Virus record (IMG/VR): IMGVR_UViG_3300030110_000494 | Coordinates: 1 to 22,764 of that record | Reading direction: 5' to 3' (one strand) | Source of the DNA: a virus | Length of the DNA: 22,764 nucleotides | Shown here: positions 1-9,800 of the stretch, one piece after another | Layout of the letters: the number at the start of each line of letters is the position of its first letter | Position numbering within the stretch: position 1 is the first letter of the stretch | The notes under the pieces: model-generated | What the model saw: the letters and a program-made list of their open reading frames with translations, nothing else | The model's database searches: none | Told to the model about the DNA's origin: nothing | Program-made: the position numbers and the translations under genes

Positions 1-1002
1 ACCAGTGACAGCCATGGGGCGATAGAAGCGGTCACCCGAGAAGCCGACATTGGGTAGTTCCTTATGGGCGAGGCTAGGCTCTGCGGCCCACACGACCTTC
101 TCCGGGGCATTCTCCGGATTAAGGTTCATAACTACGAGGTCTGACAGTTTAAGCGGGTACCGCCCAGCATCACTGAGAGATGTGTCTAGCATGAACTGGA
201 GGTCAAAGCCTGACCGGCCATAGGAGGCCTCACGCTCTAGGAGATCGAACTCGTCAAACCGTCCGGGGTCAGTCGGCTCCCCCTGCTTCTCCTCTTCCCA
301 ATTGTCCTCAATAATGGGGGCTAGTTTGTCTCCGTACAGGATCTTCTGCTTTTCCTTCGGATACCTAGCAGGCCAGATGCGGATATCGTAGCCGCGTTGG
401 GGGAGAGCGTTGTAGATCGACTGCTCAGTCTGGGGGGTGCCCAGATACAGCACGTGGCCTCCGGGCTTCAAGACAGCATCGAACTCCTTGATGGTCTCGC
501 TGAGTTTGTCTCTCATTGCCTGCGTGGCTGAGTTGTTCCAACTTTCCACATCGTCCGCTACGATCAGGTCCGCACGGCTGCCCGTAATTGCACTCGTTAT
601 TCCCTTGGATGTTACCGAGGGTGCGTGGGCGTTGGGAGCCGGGCCTACATCGAAAGCGATCTTTGAATTTCGCTGGTGATCTCCGGGTCTCAAGTGTTGG
701 AGCAGGGGCATTTCCGAGATTAATCGCAGAGTAAAAGTAGAGAAATCATCTGCTCGCTGCTTGGACGCGGAGACCACCAGAATGTTTTTGTCGGGCTGTA
801 GTAGCAACTGATGGCATACATAGGCCGACGTAATCCATGACTTGCCGACCCCACGGAATGCCTGCACACACCGACGCTTGGGGCCGTTCTGAACATAGTC
901 CGCAATATCATACTGGACCGTAGTCGGCTCTGGAAGTCCGAGTTGGTCCCACGCAAGATACAGGAAGTTGCGGAAGTCTCTAAGTCTTGGATCTATTTCC
1001 AT
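1..1002 (-). CDS. terL: Terminase large subunit (T7 gp19-like), 3' end cut by window edge
   Basis: Packaging motor ATPase and nuclease that translocates phage DNA into the prohead through the portal. I translated 334 open codons from the ATG at 1002 to the window edge. The missing C-terminus should carry the nuclease domain (T7 gp19 is 586 aa). The N-terminal block, with LGLPEPTTVQYDIA at residues 24-37, is typical of T7-type terminases. The Walker A motif is AFRGVGKS at residues 48-55, Walker B is LIVADDVE at 146-153 with the acidic pair D150/D151 and E153, and the coupling motif LYLGTP is at 185-190. A weak GGAAA-type ribosome site lies in the preceding 40-codon ORF, whose stop codon overlaps this start, so translation is probably coupled. 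The family call is secure from these motifs and from the position after TerS. Confidence 0.95.
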   Translation of the reverse strand, partial: MEIDPRLRDFRNFLYLAWDQLGLPEPTTVQYDIADYVQNGPKRRCVQAFRGVGKSWITSAYVCHQLLLQPDKNILVVSASKQRADDFSTFTLRLISEMPLLQHLRPGDHQRNSKIAFDVGPAPNAHAPSVTSKGITSAITGSRADLIVADDVESWNNSATQAMRDKLSETIKEFDAVLKPGGHVLYLGTPQTEQSIYNALPQRGYDIRIWPARYPKEKQKILYGDKLAPIIEDNWEEEKQGEPTDPGRFDEFDLLEREASYGRSGFDLQFMLDTSLSDAGRYPLKLSDLVVMNLNPENAPEKVVWAAEPSLAHKELPNVGFSGDRFYRPMAVTG

Positions 1003-1115
1003 TTAATCTTTTTCCAGAGGATCTTGAAGGGCTTGACCAAACAAGCAGCCTTGCTTAGTATAGTCATAATAGCCCCGAGAATCGAGATATCCGTTGTCTT
1101 CTTTAGGAAAATCAT
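993..1115 (-). CDS. Tiny 40-aa cationic hydrophobic peptide ORF between terS and terL
   Basis: This ORF is easily missed because of its size. Its ATG overlaps the terS stop (ATGA at 1112-1115), and a GAGG ribosome site lies about 7 bases upstream inside terS. Its TAG stop lies just inside the terL start. The predicted peptide starts MIFLKKTTDISILGAIMTIL, has a hydrophobic stretch at about residues 10-27, and ends in a lysine/tryptophan-rich tail (PFKILWKKIKWK). It has nine lysines and one acidic residue. In T7 the gene between gp18 and gp19 is 18.5, a lysis (Rz/spanin) gene, so position and composition hint at a lysis or membrane role. That is inference, and no homology is recognised. The alternative is a purely translational-coupling leader for terL. 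Confidence 0.5.
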   Translation of the reverse strand: MIFLKKTTDISILGAIMTILSKAACLVKPFKILWKKIKWK

Positions 1116-1336
1116 ACTGCTTCCTCAATGGGTTCTTCTGGATCAAAGGGAAGAACCTTGGCTAGATTAAGAAGGGGTTCACTTTGGTTGGCCGAAGCGT
1201 CGATGCCGTTGTCCTTTAGGAACTGGCGAGCAACACTGAGGTCAGCCGATGTGGCCTCTCCAGTTTCAATTCGACGGAGCAGTTCCTCACCAATATTGTG
1301 GTGAAGAGTCTCCATAAGTTTCTTCATGTCAACCAA
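1112..1336 (-). CDS. terS: Terminase small subunit (T7 gp18-like)
   Basis: DNA-recognition subunit of the packaging terminase, partner of TerL. It has 74 residues (T7 gp18 is 89). The central segment ATSADLSVARQFLKDNGI at about residues 28-45 is the signature seen in small terminases of T7-like environmental phages, recognised from memory rather than searched. The start chosen is TTG at 1334-1336, because an AAGGAG site at 1344-1349 sits 7 bases upstream of it. The next in-frame ATG at 1327 would be 16 bases from that site. The acidic C-terminal end (PFDPEEPIEEAV) fits a TerL-contacting tail. Its stop overlaps the following 40-codon ORF by four bases. Confidence 0.85.
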   Translation of the reverse strand: MVDMKKLMETLHHNIGEELLRRIETGEATSADLSVARQFLKDNGIDASANQSEPLLNLAKVLPFDPEEPIEEAV

Positions 1337-1343
1337 GAGATTA

Positions 1344-1349
1344 CTCCTT
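1344..1349 (-). promoter_or_regulatory. Ribosome binding site that decides a TTG start for terS
   Basis: AAGGAG on the minus strand, 7 bases before TTG at 1336 and overlapping the stop of the preceding 140-aa gene (TAA at 1348-1350). The spacing favours TTG over the downstream ATG. Confidence 0.7.
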
Positions 1350-1770
1350 AAGCCCTAACAGCGTACTTAAACTGGACCTTGCCTGAGGTTCCTACACTGA
1401 GTCCGCCAGTATTAAAATGGAATCGAACATAAGGAATGTCAGCATAAGAGGTAAGGTCAGCAACAAATACCTTAGGCCCGGTAACATTAGGGGTAGTATC
1501 CGAAGACAAAGTAGCAAGGGTAGCCCAAGAGTACGAGGCTCCGGGGTTGCTCAACGCTCCCTCAATAACAAGATCGGCATTTACATCGGAAAACCCAACT
1601 GTAACGTTCATTTCAGCAACAATTTTTTTACCGACAATCTCATCAGCAATATTAACACTAGCAAGGCTGGCGGTTGCTGAGCCAAGCACGTCGGACTCTG
1701 CCGAGGTTTTGACTGAAAAGTTTCCTACGGTAGCCGCAGAAAACGCTTTAGACTGAATTTCAATAGACAT
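1348..1770 (-). CDS. Hypothetical beta-rich protein, possibly virion-associated
   Basis: Not recognised with confidence. It is a 140-aa soluble-looking protein with no membrane segment or signal peptide, rich in Ala, Ser, Val, Thr and Gly in alternating patterns typical of beta sandwiches (for example KIVAEMNVTVGF near residue 50 and a C-terminal GKVQFKYAVRA). It has no cysteine. An AGGA ribosome site lies about 7 bases before the ATG. It sits between a holin-like gene and terS, downstream of an unusually short tail fiber, so a structural role such as tail tip or capsid decoration is plausible by context. This is inference only. Confidence 0.6.
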   Translation of the reverse strand: MSIEIQSKAFSAATVGNFSVKTSAESDVLGSATASLASVNIADEIVGKKIVAEMNVTVGFSDVNADLVIEGALSNPGASYSWATLATLSSDTTPNVTGPKVFVADLTSYADIPYVRFHFNTGGLSVGTSGKVQFKYAVRA

Positions 1771-1782
1771 GATTTTTCCTAA

Positions 1783-2001
1783 TTAAGACCAAGATTCAAA
1801 GATCCAAGAAACAACTGTCGCGGCAACCGAGCCGACAACCATAGCCCCTCCCAGAAGGGCTGCTCTTCCCTGCTCAAGAATGCGAATGCGACCGTCCATG
1901 TTATCCAGAGTTTCGGCATGGCTGTGCTGCATGTGCAATAGGGATTCTACTTTCCCCTCAAGTCTCCCTAGTGCCAGCAATATGTCACGTTCGCTATCCA
2001 T
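1783..2001 (-). CDS. Holin-like small membrane protein (coiled coil plus one TM segment)
   Basis: A 72-aa protein. Residues 1-45 form an amphipathic, charged helix with heptad-like leucines (ILLALGRLEGKVESLL). Residues about 47-68 are a single hydrophobic membrane span (ALLGGAMVVGSVAATVVSWI). This topology resembles XhlA-type phage lysis proteins. It lies between the tail fiber and terS, where T7 carries its holin gene 17.5, which supports a role in timing lysis by membrane permeabilisation. There is no sequence match to T7 gp17.5 itself. A GGGAG site lies 8 bases before the ATG. No endolysin gene is visible in this window, so the partner enzyme would be elsewhere. The membrane topology is solid, the holin function inferred. 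Confidence 0.65.
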   Translation of the reverse strand: MDSERDILLALGRLEGKVESLLHMQHSHAETLDNMDGRIRILEQGRAALLGGAMVVGSVAATVVSWIFESWS

Positions 2002-2015
2002 TGGTGTGCTCCCTG

Positions 2016-2843
2016 TTATGCGATTTCGACTGCGTGAAGAAGAGATCTGTCCGTCGCGCCGTGGACTAAGAAGTTCTCCCCAGCATCTACGATCAACTTT
2101 CCGGCAGCGTGGAGGCTAAACTGAGTCCTGTTCGACGTAGTCATTGTGATGCATACGGGAAACAAAATGTAGGTATTCTCGTTATCCTCTGAGTTACGGT
2201 CGGTCATGCGGTAGACGGGGCCTAAGGCGGTGCCGTCAATATTTTGGCCAACAGCAACCGTAGAGTCCTTAAACATTTTCAGAGTAATTCCTGAGTTGGA
2301 GGTGCCACCAGTGGGTGAATGTACTCTCGCTTGGATAGTACCCATAATCAACCAAGTAGAAGACCAAGCCTTGGGTGTGGCCACAATCTGGCAGGAACTC
2401 TTAATGTAGTTGCCGGTGCTAGTAGAAGTCGCCATTTCTGCATCATCTTGTTGCGTACTGGAGACAATCTGACGGATACCCCCCATGGGCAAAGCACCCT
2501 CGTAGTCCTTGGTAGACTCTGCCTTCTCCTGAGAGACGAACAAGAGGTACCGCTGGATGTCGTCGAGGTCAAGTGCCTTGAGGACAGAACCGTCGGCAAA
2601 GTCCTTGTACATTACCCCGGAGACATCGGTGTCCCGATAAATCTTTACTTTGTCCCCTGAACTTGTATTGGGGGAAAGTTCGACAGTGGCTTGGGAATAA
2701 GGGTACGAACCAACGGGGGTTACCGTTACTCCAGATGACTTTAGAGTTCCGTTTACTTCTACCTTAACGTCGCTAGTTCGGAGGAAAGGTTTTGTAAAAC
2801 TAAACGATCCTGCGCCTGTAAATAGTTGAAATGAATCTGCCAT
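2016..2843 (-). CDS. Tail fiber protein with T7 gp17-type N-terminal anchor
   Basis: Receptor-binding or adaptor fiber attached to the short tail. Residues about 1-125 match the T7 tail-fiber N-terminal domain pattern: FTGAGSFSFTKPFLRTSDVK at the start, then VKIYRDTDVSG and DGSVLKALDLDDIQRYLLFV with the following QE. The remaining 150 residues are beta-rich with no collagen-like repeats. At 275 aa it is about half the length of T7 gp17 (553 aa), so it may be an adaptor that carries another receptor-binding protein, or a short fiber ending in a compact domain. It starts four bases after the gp16 gene stop, with only a weak purine-rich ribosome site. The N-terminal family assignment is good; the receptor role of the C-terminus is inference. 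Confidence 0.85.
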   Translation of the reverse strand: MADSFQLFTGAGSFSFTKPFLRTSDVKVEVNGTLKSSGVTVTPVGSYPYSQATVELSPNTSSGDKVKIYRDTDVSGVMYKDFADGSVLKALDLDDIQRYLLFVSQEKAESTKDYEGALPMGGIRQIVSSTQQDDAEMATSTSTGNYIKSSCQIVATPKAWSSTWLIMGTIQARVHSPTGGTSNSGITLKMFKDSTVAVGQNIDGTALGPVYRMTDRNSEDNENTYILFPVCITMTTSNRTQFSLHAAGKLIVDAGENFLVHGATDRSLLHAVEIA

Positions 2844-2846
2844 GGT

Positions 2847-5800
2847 TTAATCTCTTGCTGGGAGTCCTGAGTTTTGAATAGAAATATTAGCAATGTTATC
2901 AAGGGGAAACGCTGTGTTTAGAGGTCCCATTCTTTTTAGTTTCTTTAAGTCTCGTTGAGTTACGCCTTTATAATCTCCCCTTAACGGGTCCATAACCCAT
3001 TCGTCAAACAAATCTATTCCCGTATTAAACGTATCGACAATAGGTATTGTATCTAGAACTGCCCCGCCAACACTGCTGTATCTATGGCCGCTTCCGAAAA
3101 GTCCCTCTTCAGGGTAGTTGTCGAATATCATTTCCCCAACAGGGTCAATAAACGGGGTAAACATCTGAGTAAAAGCGTGCTGCTGGGCTACTCGGGCAGC
3201 AAGGTTTTCTGGAGCAAGGGCATGATCGAGGTATTCTTTTCTTTCGTCTTCGTTCCAGCCCAGTGTTTTCTTAATAGCCTTTGCGTATACCAAAAGAGTT
3301 GTAGCCATAGCAAGCCCAACAAACTGACTTACGACAATTCTGTCGTGTCTTCTAATTCCGTATTTCGTCTGTTGAGCAATCGCAGAAAGACCAAAGGTCC
3401 TAAACTGCATAATAGTGTGTCCTACAGGATTATTCATAATCCAAGGAACTGAAGAAACTGAGGGCCTTTGGACTAATCGGTCACACTCTCTTTGAATGGC
3501 AAGAGCAAACAACTCTAGTTCAGGGCTTAGTTCCCACTTTTCGGGGTTAGCCACTAGGTATTTCTTTTTGAACCTATAGTTTCTTTTTGTAATCAACACA
3601 CCCGGTTCTTTTAGTTTAGCAATAATCTTTGTAATATCTTCATCCGCTAAACCAAGATCCTTAAGCCTAGAAACCGCATGGTTCAAGTGGCCTTCTTTGA
3701 ATACTCCAATGCCCCCCGCTTTATCGATTTTAAACATTACACTGATAAAACGCTGAAGAGAAGACAGTCCAGCCGCCCTTCTAGTAAGGGAATCAATAGG
3801 GCCAATTCCTGTGGGGTAATTATAAGTTGCGCTCCTTAGAGCCCCCATCGCCTGAGTATAGGCGTTCCTTAGCCTGCTCGCAGTCATGGGGTTAGTGGGG
3901 TCAAGCCTTTCTCTAATTCCTCGGCCTTCCGTAAGGGTTCTCTGGAGGGCTAGACTTGTAGACTGGGCTTGTCCCCCGCCCGCAAAGTCCATCCCGTCTT
4001 CCATCCGGTTACGGACAACACCCCTGTACTGAATAGTACCAACTGTAGTTAGTTCTTCCAGCACATCCATGGTAGCGTCGTCAAACCTTGCGGCACCGGT
4101 AAGTCGTGCCTCAACGGCCCTGCGGAGACTAGGGATTACTCCTCCCATAAACGCTTCAATAGCAATAAACCCATTGGTAGCAACCGCGTTAGCCAGTTCT
4201 ACTGAGTTGGTAAAACCGGCGTCAGCCATGTTCGTGACAAACGCAATGTCTTGACCGGCCCTCAGTGTTGCGTTCAACGCCTGAGCCCCTTCGCCTCCAG
4301 TAATTTGGGCTATGCCAAGCATACTCCTGTAGTGCTGTTGAATTGCCTGCTTCTCAGTATAGGACAAGGGACCTTGCCGTTCTAGGTATGTAATTACTTC
4401 TTCTAGAGTATACCCAGTAGGTGCGGTAGTTTTTACACTCGCAACCTTCCCAGAGGGCTGGGGGACATCGACTTCCTCGACAAGATTATCGACCATCTTT
4501 GTCCAGTAGCCCGCACCCCTATTGGCCTTTACCGAACGGTTCATAAGATCGTCGAGATCGTTGTTTAGGAAATCAGAAAACTGTAGGCCGCTTTCGGGAT
4601 CAACATAGTTTTCATCAATAGTTAGCCTAGACTTGCCTCCCCGAACAATCGACTTTGTGTTTTGGATAGGGGCAATTACTTCCATAAAGTCATCGAATTG
4701 TTTTTCGTCAATCAGACCGTCGTCAACTAGGTCCTTTTTGAGTTGATCCTTTAGAGCAAGCCATGCTTTAGTATTCCCCATCCTGCCAGTTCTGTAATTA
4801 GTTTTACTACCTGCTTCGATTACTCTTCGTGCCAACTCGTCGATAGCAGCATCAGATAGATCGGCAGTAGATCCAGACCTTAGTGCTCCCGCAAAAATAC
4901 GACGGAGTCCCTCTGGGTCTTTGAGGTTTACTTGTCGGATTACGGCAGAATTAAAGTCTCGCGGGAGGTACTGGTCGTTTCTTTCGAGATTCCAAATCCC
5001 CATTGAATTTCCGTATTCCCGCTCCCTGTTTATGAAACTGCGGACAAAGGTTACGGCTTCGCCGAGTGAGCCTTCGGGTGCTGGGCCGTCTCCCCTAACT
5101 GCTTTAGCAATAAGAGTATTAACTTGGCCTCTCCAGTTAGACCCGGGAGTTTGGGGAATATTAAGTTCAGCAGCAACCTTTCGCCGCAAGGGGTGGTATT
5201 TGTTTCTCCAGTTAATTACACGCCTTTTAGTTGCCTTGTCTGCGGCCCTCATTACCGAGTATCCGGTTCTATGCAGTGGATCGTCTACGGTCAATGTGGC
5301 AAACCGCCTAACACCGGGGTTCTTGGAGGAGAGAAGTTGACTAGCGGTTGTTCCGAATAGCCACCACTTGCTATCAACCCAATCTACTGCTTTCTGGACA
5401 AGGTCTCTTTCATCCGTTGCGGGGTCATAGGAAGGCGTTCGCTTAAGAATATCGTCAATACTTTCGCCAGTTAACTCCTCAAAGTTGTGGGCTGCATCCC
5501 TAATGCCATCTGCCCTTGCCCACTCAACCTTGGTTTCTTCCAATGCCTTATTAATCTTGGCGGCCTCAGATTGCTCGGCTGCTCTAATCGTTTGCTCCTG
5601 AGCCCTTCTGAGGTCTTCCTTAATTTTCTTTGTTGTCTTCTTACCGCCCCTAGGTCCCTCGAAAGAAATGCCCGCTTCCTGTGCTTCAAGTCTCGCGGTT
5701 TTTCCGTCAAGTTTAGCGACCCTAGTCGAGTTTGCGTCTAGAGCATTTTTGGTATTATCAATAAGCCCTTCTGCCTGTGCCCTCAGTGATGAGATTCTTT

Positions 5801-6806
5801 CCCTGTACTGCTCCGGAGTAGCCAAGGTCGGCTGATCTTCGGGAATAATCTGCTGCCCAAGGGTTGTCTTTCGGATTGTACCTTGGGCTACTTCTCTATT
5901 AATATCCCGAACAATCATGTTCTGAGCAATGTCCGTAGGATCTTTGTGGTATACCTTCTGTCCAAACTTGCCATACCCCATTCGACCCGCGTTTTTAGCA
6001 TAGGTCATCGCAAGGTCTTGGGCTTCTTCAATGGAGATTTCAGTGGTTTCGGCAAGAGCGTTAAACCTCTGCCTGTACAGTCTCTCTGTGGTTTCGTCCG
6101 CAACCTTCCTAGGAACTGTAATTTGAGGCCACCGTGCTCCAATAAAGCCTCCTACCCCAATACCCATAGCAGTAGCAATTGCGGCATCTTCCAAATCCCA
6201 TGTATCCGATAAGCCAGCACGCGCAGACTCAAGGGCTCCTACTTCTAATCCAGCAATAAGACCGGCTCTAGTAAAGCCCTGAAGCCTAGACATTCTACTA
6301 ATATTTTTAATTCCCTTACCAGCCTTCATGCCTACGCCTAGAAATGCTTGGCCTCCAGTAAGCATACCAGCGGTCAAGTAAGTGGGGTCTAAAAGGCCGC
6401 CAGTAACCATAGCAGCGGTGCCGCCTGTTGTATTGCTGAGTAACTCTCGATGATTGTTGATCTCCCTGATGTTCATAATTCGAGCATCTAATTCCGCACG
6501 GCTCTTAGCATTCATCAGGCTTTCGTGATTATCGGGAATATCAGAGGCAACCCTTTCTAGCATGGTTGGGGTTACGGAGAAGTCTGGATCATTGTCCATC
6601 CAAGCGTAAGTCATCCAGCGAGCAACGTCTCCGACAATAGTTTCGTAAATCATTGACTCGCCTACAGCACCAAACCAACTTTCGTACCCCTCCCCTTTTT
6701 CCTCTAGATGTGCGTACTCGATTTCCCTAAGACGATGATAGTGTTCACTATTGGTATTTAGTGCATCTCTAGCGGCTATATTGATTGAAGGATCGTGGTT
6801 ATTCAT
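2847..6806 (-). CDS. Internal virion protein D (T7 gp16-like ejection protein)
   Basis: Large internal core protein ejected at infection to form the DNA conduit across the envelope. Its 1319 aa is almost exactly the length of T7 gp16 (1318), and it is last in the gp13-14-15-16 block. I see a Gly/Ala-rich hydrophobic stretch at about residues 125-165, a long charged probable coiled coil at about 345-455 (a GGKKTTKKIKEDLRR segment), and another hydrophobic helix near 1150-1175 (VGLAMATTLLVYAKAI). T7 gp16 begins with a lytic transglycosylase domain. No such glutamate-serine and GLMQ-type motifs are visible in the first 150 residues here, so the murein-cutting activity seems absent or relocated. 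The ATG overlaps the gp15 gene stop (ATGA), implying translational coupling. Confidence 0.85.
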   Translation of the reverse strand: MNNHDPSINIAARDALNTNSEHYHRLREIEYAHLEEKGEGYESWFGAVGESMIYETIVGDVARWMTYAWMDNDPDFSVTPTMLERVASDIPDNHESLMNAKSRAELDARIMNIREINNHRELLSNTTGGTAAMVTGGLLDPTYLTAGMLTGGQAFLGVGMKAGKGIKNISRMSRLQGFTRAGLIAGLEVGALESARAGLSDTWDLEDAAIATAMGIGVGGFIGARWPQITVPRKVADETTERLYRQRFNALAETTEISIEEAQDLAMTYAKNAGRMGYGKFGQKVYHKDPTDIAQNMIVRDINREVAQGTIRKTTLGQQIIPEDQPTLATPEQYRERISSLRAQAEGLIDNTKNALDANSTRVAKLDGKTARLEAQEAGISFEGPRGGKKTTKKIKEDLRRAQEQTIRAAEQSEAAKINKALEETKVEWARADGIRDAAHNFEELTGESIDDILKRTPSYDPATDERDLVQKAVDWVDSKWWLFGTTASQLLSSKNPGVRRFATLTVDDPLHRTGYSVMRAADKATKRRVINWRNKYHPLRRKVAAELNIPQTPGSNWRGQVNTLIAKAVRGDGPAPEGSLGEAVTFVRSFINREREYGNSMGIWNLERNDQYLPRDFNSAVIRQVNLKDPEGLRRIFAGALRSGSTADLSDAAIDELARRVIEAGSKTNYRTGRMGNTKAWLALKDQLKKDLVDDGLIDEKQFDDFMEVIAPIQNTKSIVRGGKSRLTIDENYVDPESGLQFSDFLNNDLDDLMNRSVKANRGAGYWTKMVDNLVEEVDVPQPSGKVASVKTTAPTGYTLEEVITYLERQGPLSYTEKQAIQQHYRSMLGIAQITGGEGAQALNATLRAGQDIAFVTNMADAGFTNSVELANAVATNGFIAIEAFMGGVIPSLRRAVEARLTGAARFDDATMDVLEELTTVGTIQYRGVVRNRMEDGMDFAGGGQAQSTSLALQRTLTEGRGIRERLDPTNPMTASRLRNAYTQAMGALRSATYNYPTGIGPIDSLTRRAAGLSSLQRFISVMFKIDKAGGIGVFKEGHLNHAVSRLKDLGLADEDITKIIAKLKEPGVLITKRNYRFKKKYLVANPEKWELSPELELFALAIQRECDRLVQRPSVSSVPWIMNNPVGHTIMQFRTFGLSAIAQQTKYGIRRHDRIVVSQFVGLAMATTLLVYAKAIKKTLGWNEDERKEYLDHALAPENLAARVAQQHAFTQMFTPFIDPVGEMIFDNYPEEGLFGSGHRYSSVGGAVLDTIPIVDTFNTGIDLFDEWVMDPLRGDYKGVTQRDLKKLKRMGPLNTAFPLDNIANISIQNSGLPARD

Positions 6807-9800
6807 TCAGTAATCCCCAAGGTACTTTTGGCGTTATCGTCTAAGTAGGGCATCCAGTCCCTCTGCTCAATGCGATCTAGGTTAGACCAATAACTTACAA
6901 AATCCAATTTAGCATCTGCCTCGGCAAACACACGCTTAAGTTGCATGATGTCTCCTCCCTCATTTAGATCAGAAAGGATACCACCAAACCGTTTTTGTAC
7001 TTTTAAAATATTCTCAAGAGCCTTAGGACTTGAGTCAATAACGTGGGCCCCCCACAACTCATCAATTGAAATCCTGTCTGCGTATATGACTCCTCTTGCC
7101 CCATTCTTATCTACTGAGTAAATGTTAAAAGACCTAGGATTCGTGCCGTAGGGAAGGGTGTCAGCAACAGGGACAATCATAAAACTCATTTTACTTATGT
7201 CGCCCGGAATCCCACGCTTTTTCACAAGTTGTCTAAAGGCCGTATCACCTGCATCGCGGTGCAAATTCGTTGCTGCGCTAGTATAAAGGTCTTTATAAGT
7301 GATGTTGGCTAGTGCAGGATTATAACGAGTAATTGCTGCAACTTCACTGGAGTACGACACATTAGCCACTGAGGGGGTAGGAATATTCTTTCCGGCAATA
7401 TTATTCATAATCCAGAAAGGAGTACGGCCCGTGATGGCTACTCGGGTTGCAACGTTATCAATATTTTTTTCAACCCAATCCGCCTGCTGCCGTTCGTTTG
7501 CGGTGTCTGTGCGGAATCCCGCTAGATACTGCAACCGATTAATTACTTCCTGTCGGCCTGTTCCTTCCTGTATCCAGACAGCACCTTGAGTAGTAGTGTC
7601 ACCGCTGCTTGCTGCCAGCCTTACGGGAGGAACCTCTACGTCTGGCCTTCCTCCTATGTTGAACATGGCAAGACTAGAGTTAGCCATCTTGAGGGTCCCA
7701 AACCTAGTCTGCCCGCTTTGCTGTGGGTACAGATCGGACTCCAATCCTATTGCTAGGGTTGCCTCAAGAACTTCGGCGGCCTCTCCTTCAAAGAACATAT
7801 CCGGACGTTGCCGGTTTCGGCCTGAGATATACAACTCTTGGGCCTGAGCAAAGGACTCAAGTACACCGACCATACTACGAAACTTACTCGTTGAGGGGTA
7901 CTTCCCTAACAGTTCGTCTCTTTTTTCTTTTGCCAAGGCTACCTCATCTTCATTTTTGGAAGAAGCCATGGTATCAACCATTTCAGCGTAAAGCCGAAGG
8001 TCCTCTCGTTCAGTTGGGTCTGCACTTTGATATAGATCAATTGACTGTGAAAAAACCCTTGTGTTTGCCGCAATAATCGGAGGAACCTGACCAGTTGACG
8101 TAACGGCCTCAGCAGCCATCTCTGCTCGAACTCTATTAAAGCCTTGAGTAATAGTCACTATACTAGAGTCATTAATATCAGCAAGGTCAGGATAATCTGA
8201 CAGCAACTCCTGTCGTTCTGTGGGATTGCCTTTCGTCTCCATAAGTCGCTGAAGTAGACTATTGTCAGCATAGGGTGCAAACTTCATTTCGGACTTCTTG
8301 GTCTGATGCTGCTCCCAAACCTTACGAGTATCGATTGTTGCGGAATGGGGGCCTTCGAGTTCGATCTTCCCGTCAGCAGACGCCTTTACGTCATAAGAAG
8401 CGTTTTCGTAAATATAATTATCGTGATACACTTCCCGCGTTCTTTTATAGAAGTCTGCCTCATTGCCACCGTTAGCGGAAACCTGTGTGTAAATTTCGTC
8501 AACTGTTGATTTAACGCTTTCTCTGTGGAGAGGCCCGAGAGAGGGGGCATTCGGAATTAAATTCAACTGGTAGTTGTATAGTGTTTGGGCCATACTTTCG
8601 TGCTGTTCAACGCTTAGGTTGGGGAATCGAAGCCTAATGAGATCGTTTACCTGCGTTCGAGTCATTACGGTTTTGGGGGGAGCCTGCACAGAGACATGCA
8701 TCTCCTTCGCGTTGTCCCCCTCGCCAACCATCCTCAACTCTGTACCCATTGAGTGACCTTGTTCGTACTCTCTTTCGATCAGGTCGAACATTGCTGCTCG
8801 GTCGCCTTTGTTTATTTTACCTTCTCGAATAAAACGTGGGTCATTAAACTCTTGTGCATACTTATCAAACAGTTGGTTCCACTTTTTGCTTCCTTTTGGG
8901 AATCCAAAGCCTTCAAGAGCGTCACTGATTTCTTGGGTAGTAAGAGGGGGCCGCCCTGTTCTTACGAACTTTGCAATATTTTGTCTTTCCCACTCATGTC
9001 GTGCAGCACGTTGTTCAGGGTCCCTTCCCCCATCCCAGTATCGGCTTTCGTATGCGTCGAACCAAGCCTTTTCTTCCAGTGTTCGCCTGAATACCTTATC
9101 GTTGCCTGCGATAACGTCTAGCACTGGAGCGTATTCTTCAGAAATCCACGTATCGTAACTTACAGGTGGATTTTCAATATTAGCAAAATAAGATTCTGCT
9201 CGGTACTTTTCATCAGCGTCAATTTGCCCCCAGCCGTTGTACTGTGTTCGCAGTTTCCAATACTGTTGTTCTAACCCCTCAAGGACGAGCGGGTGAGACG
9301 AAACATTTGACTCGGCCCACTCGATAAACTCATCCCGTCCGCCTTCCAAGTTTGCCCCCATCCACCCGGCAATGTCCCTATTATTCTGCTTAGTTAGGGT
9401 TATGGATGCGGTCTTTCTTGCTCCCCGGGACGACTCTTCAAACGCTTTCCAGATACCTCCCGAAACCAATTTTGTTCCGTCGGGATTTGTAAGGTTCAGG
9501 AAGGCCTGCTCAAGAACGGGATCATAGGTTTCTGGATCGGATAGACGCTTAGCAATCTCTGAACCAACAACATTAAGAGCAGAATCAGGGTGTCCGCTTA
9601 GTCCAAATACTTCGGCACGCTTGCGGATAATGGACTCAAGTTCAACCATAGTATTTTCAAGAAGAGCCATGGATCGTTCCTGTCGTCCAACGCTTTCCTC
9701 AGGCGGGAGAACGGCTCCCCTGTTTTCCATTACACGATCAGGATTAACGCCTAGGTTGCCCTCGGAGTCTTGGGGAATAACAAATGACTCATTGGGATCA

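Noticed and set aside
720-956. Minus-strand 78-codon ORF in the terminase region
   Set aside because: It is in the wrong frame. The terminase large subunit with Walker A and B motifs occupies this stretch continuously in another frame.
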